From GMQP-bins7 sp963776565 (GTDB lineage: Bacteria; Actinomycetota; Thermoleophilia; Gaiellales; Gaiellaceae), in contig CAVZNF010000015.1 of assembly GCA_963776565.1 (NCBI GenBank), forward strand, positions 558,001 through 622,000: 64,000 bases of DNA, written 5' to 3'. Made by a program: the position numbers and the translations under genes. The notes beneath the pieces were generated by a model. The model did no database searches. It saw only the letters and a list, made by a program, of their open reading frames with translations, and had not been told where the DNA came from. How positions within the stretch are numbered: position 1 is the stretch's first letter; each line of letters begins with the position of its first letter. Shown here piece after piece: positions 62,940 through 64,000 of the stretch.

Positions 62940-63993
62940 CGGCCGCCCGGTAGACGTCCTCGTGGCGGCGAGCGGTCTCGTCCCACGTGAAGAGGGCCGC
63001 ACGTGCGAGCCCACGCTCGCGGAGGTCGTCTCGGCGGTCGTCGGCCTCGAGCATGGCGGTGGCAATCGCGTCCACGTCGGTCGGCTCGAAGAGGACGGCG
63101 GCGTCACCGCACACTTCCGGGATCGCGCCGGCGGTCGAGGCCGCGACGGGACAACCGCACGCCATCGCTTCGAGCGGCGGGATCCCGAACCCCTCGTAGA
63201 GGCTCGGGTAGACGAGGCAGGCCGCTCGCCGGTAGAGCGACGCGAGCTGCGACGCCGGGACCTCACCGAGGCTCTCGACGCCTTCCGGAAGCGGTTCCAG
63301 CCGTTCGAGACCGCCGCCGGTGAGGATCAGGCGAAGCTGCGGACGCGTCTCGCGCAGCATCTCGAAGGCTTTGAACAGTCGCGCATGATTCTTGTGCGGC
63401 CACCCTCTCGCCGGATACAGGAGGATCGGCTCGCGCTCCTCGTTGCCGGGCCGGTAGACGCCGTGGTCGATCGCGAGCGGCACGACGTGGATGCGCCCGG
63501 GATCGAGATCCAACGCATCGCGTGCTCGCCCGCGCACGAACTCGCTCGTGACGATCACGGCGGCCGCCGAGCGCGCGGCGCGGTCGTACGCGAGCCGGCG
63601 GAACGAGCGCCGGGCAGGCCCGAAGAACTCCGGCAGGTCCCGATGCTGGATGTCGTGCAGCGTCACGACGGTCGGCACCTGCACCCGGGGCGACGGCACA
63701 GTGAGCGGATAGTGGACGACGTCGAGCGTCGACAGCTGATCGCCCACGCCTTTCGTGCGGCGCGCCTGGAGCGCCATCGTCGCGATCCGCAGCGGGCCGC
63801 GCTTCCCGACCGGCGGATCCTTGACTTCGATGGCGGGTAGGCCCTCGGCCGCGTCCTTGGCGCGCGCCGGAACCAGCACGGCGTAGTCGAGTGTCCCAAC
63901 CCGCGCCAGCGACCGCACGAGCTGCCGGGCGTAGGTCTCCGATCCGCCGTGGTCGCCCGGAGAGAGCGTGAGGAGGGAGAGCCCGACGCGCAC
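62902..63993 (-). CDS. GT4-family glycosyltransferase (start at window edge)
   Basis: This intact 363-residue GT-B protein has VGLSLLTLSPGDHGGSETYA as N-terminal loop, VVTLHDIQHRDLPEFFGPAR, HVVPLAIDHGVYRPG at the linker, LLYPARGWPHKNHARLFKAF and YPSLYEGFGIPPLEAMACGC as the GT4 signature. This combination is typical of mannosyl- or rhamnosyltransferases of GT4. GTG 63993 gives a natural N-terminus, but seven bases from the window end a longer start cannot be excluded. Transcribed leftward. Confidence 0.86.
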   Translation of the reverse strand: MRVGLSLLTLSPGDHGGSETYARQLVRSLARVGTLDYAVLVPARAKDAAEGLPAIEVKDPPVGKRGPLRIATMALQARRTKGVGDQLSTLDVVHYPLTVPSPRVQVPTVVTLHDIQHRDLPEFFGPARRSFRRLAYDRAARSAAAVIVTSEFVRGRARDALDLDPGRIHVVPLAIDHGVYRPGNEEREPILLYPARGWPHKNHARLFKAFEMLRETRPQLRLILTGGGLERLEPLPEGVESLGEVPASQLASLYRRAACLVYPSLYEGFGIPPLEAMACGCPVAASTAGAIPEVCGDAAVLFEPTDVDAIATAMLEADDRRDDLRERGLARAALFTWDETARRHEDVYRAAASATPGGSPTTP

Positions 63994-64000
63994 GTTCTCA

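Noticed and set aside
1..64000. Programmed frameshifting as an explanation for the broken glycosyltransferase genes
   Set aside because: The sites share no slippery sequence, occur in unrelated families, and are mostly cured by removal of one base. Sequence error explains them better.
1..64000. tRNA, rRNA, CRISPR array, insertion sequence or prophage elements
   Set aside because: I looked for conserved rRNA segments, cloverleaf-like gaps, regularly spaced repeats, transposase motifs and terminal inverted repeats. None was found; coding genes fill almost all the sequence.

Overview
The window looks like a chromosomal cell-surface glycan locus of a high-GC actinobacterium. The evidence is a strongly GC-biased third codon position, more GTG than ATG starts, 4-base GTGA/ATGA start-stop overlaps between consecutive genes, and few Shine-Dalgarno sites. 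Gene content and the multi-membrane family GT-C proteins would fit Thermoleophilia/Gaiellales, but that placement is inference; no rRNA or marker gene is present. I see no tRNA, rRNA, CRISPR array, insertion sequence, integrase or replication origin. The gene-free gaps are all short: 142 bases at 38828-38969, 114 at 49468-49581, and about 150 at 52992-53142.

Layout. (1) 226-11055: one tightly coupled operon with a NeuB-type ulosonate synthase, a KdsC-like phosphatase, an SDR, an aldehyde dehydrogenase, a ketopantoate-reductase-like enzyme, a CMP-ulosonate cytidylyltransferase, an enolase-superfamily enzyme, a methyltransferase, a complete transketolase and a GT-B transferase. It looks like a pathway to an unusual CMP-activated 2-keto-3-deoxy sugar acid. 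(2) 10953-20200: membrane GT-C proteins (including a divergent paralogous pair), a methyltransferase, a PIG-L deacetylase and two tandem GT2 genes. (3) 20194-32162: a long run of GT4/GT2 glycosyltransferases around a Wzm/Wzt-type ABC exporter. (4) 32159-43943: GT2, a phosphoglycosyl transferase, an ATP-grasp enzyme, three NAD-dependent epimerase/decarboxylase genes, a Wzz-like protein, methyltransferases, a cupin and an O-antigen ligase/polymerase. (5) 44011-53063: a Wzx-type flippase, four GT4 genes, a NodB deacetylase, a GNAT protein and a membrane GT-C. (6) 53143-63993: a second deacetylase, a long WbaP/WcaJ-type phosphoglycosyl transferase, a CgeB-like transferase, GT2 plus DUF2304, a membrane GT-C, a GMD/Fcl-like pair for a GDP-6-deoxyhexose, a MurJ/Wzx-like flippase and a GT4.

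Together these genes cover sugar-nucleotide supply, initiation on undecaprenyl phosphate, about two dozen glycosyl transfers, sugar modification (deacetylation, methylation, acetylation), and both ABC-dependent and Wzx/Wzy-type export, so at least two different polymers may be made.

Two features run through the window. First, at least 20 gene starts (about 20 of some 28 that are not translationally coupled) have a TANNNT -10-like box 5 to 9 bases before the start codon, which is the spacing of leaderless transcripts; several boxes reuse the stop codon of the gene before. Second, more than 30 genes' worth of reading frame is interrupted by single-base frameshifts. Nearly all those I could resolve are one extra base, so I read them as insertion errors in the sequence and annotate the genes as intact CDSs with repaired frames. 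Boundaries inside the most damaged genes (18.0-20.2, 28.7-30.9, 42.5-43.9, 51.7-53.0, 57.6-59.3 kb) are approximate.
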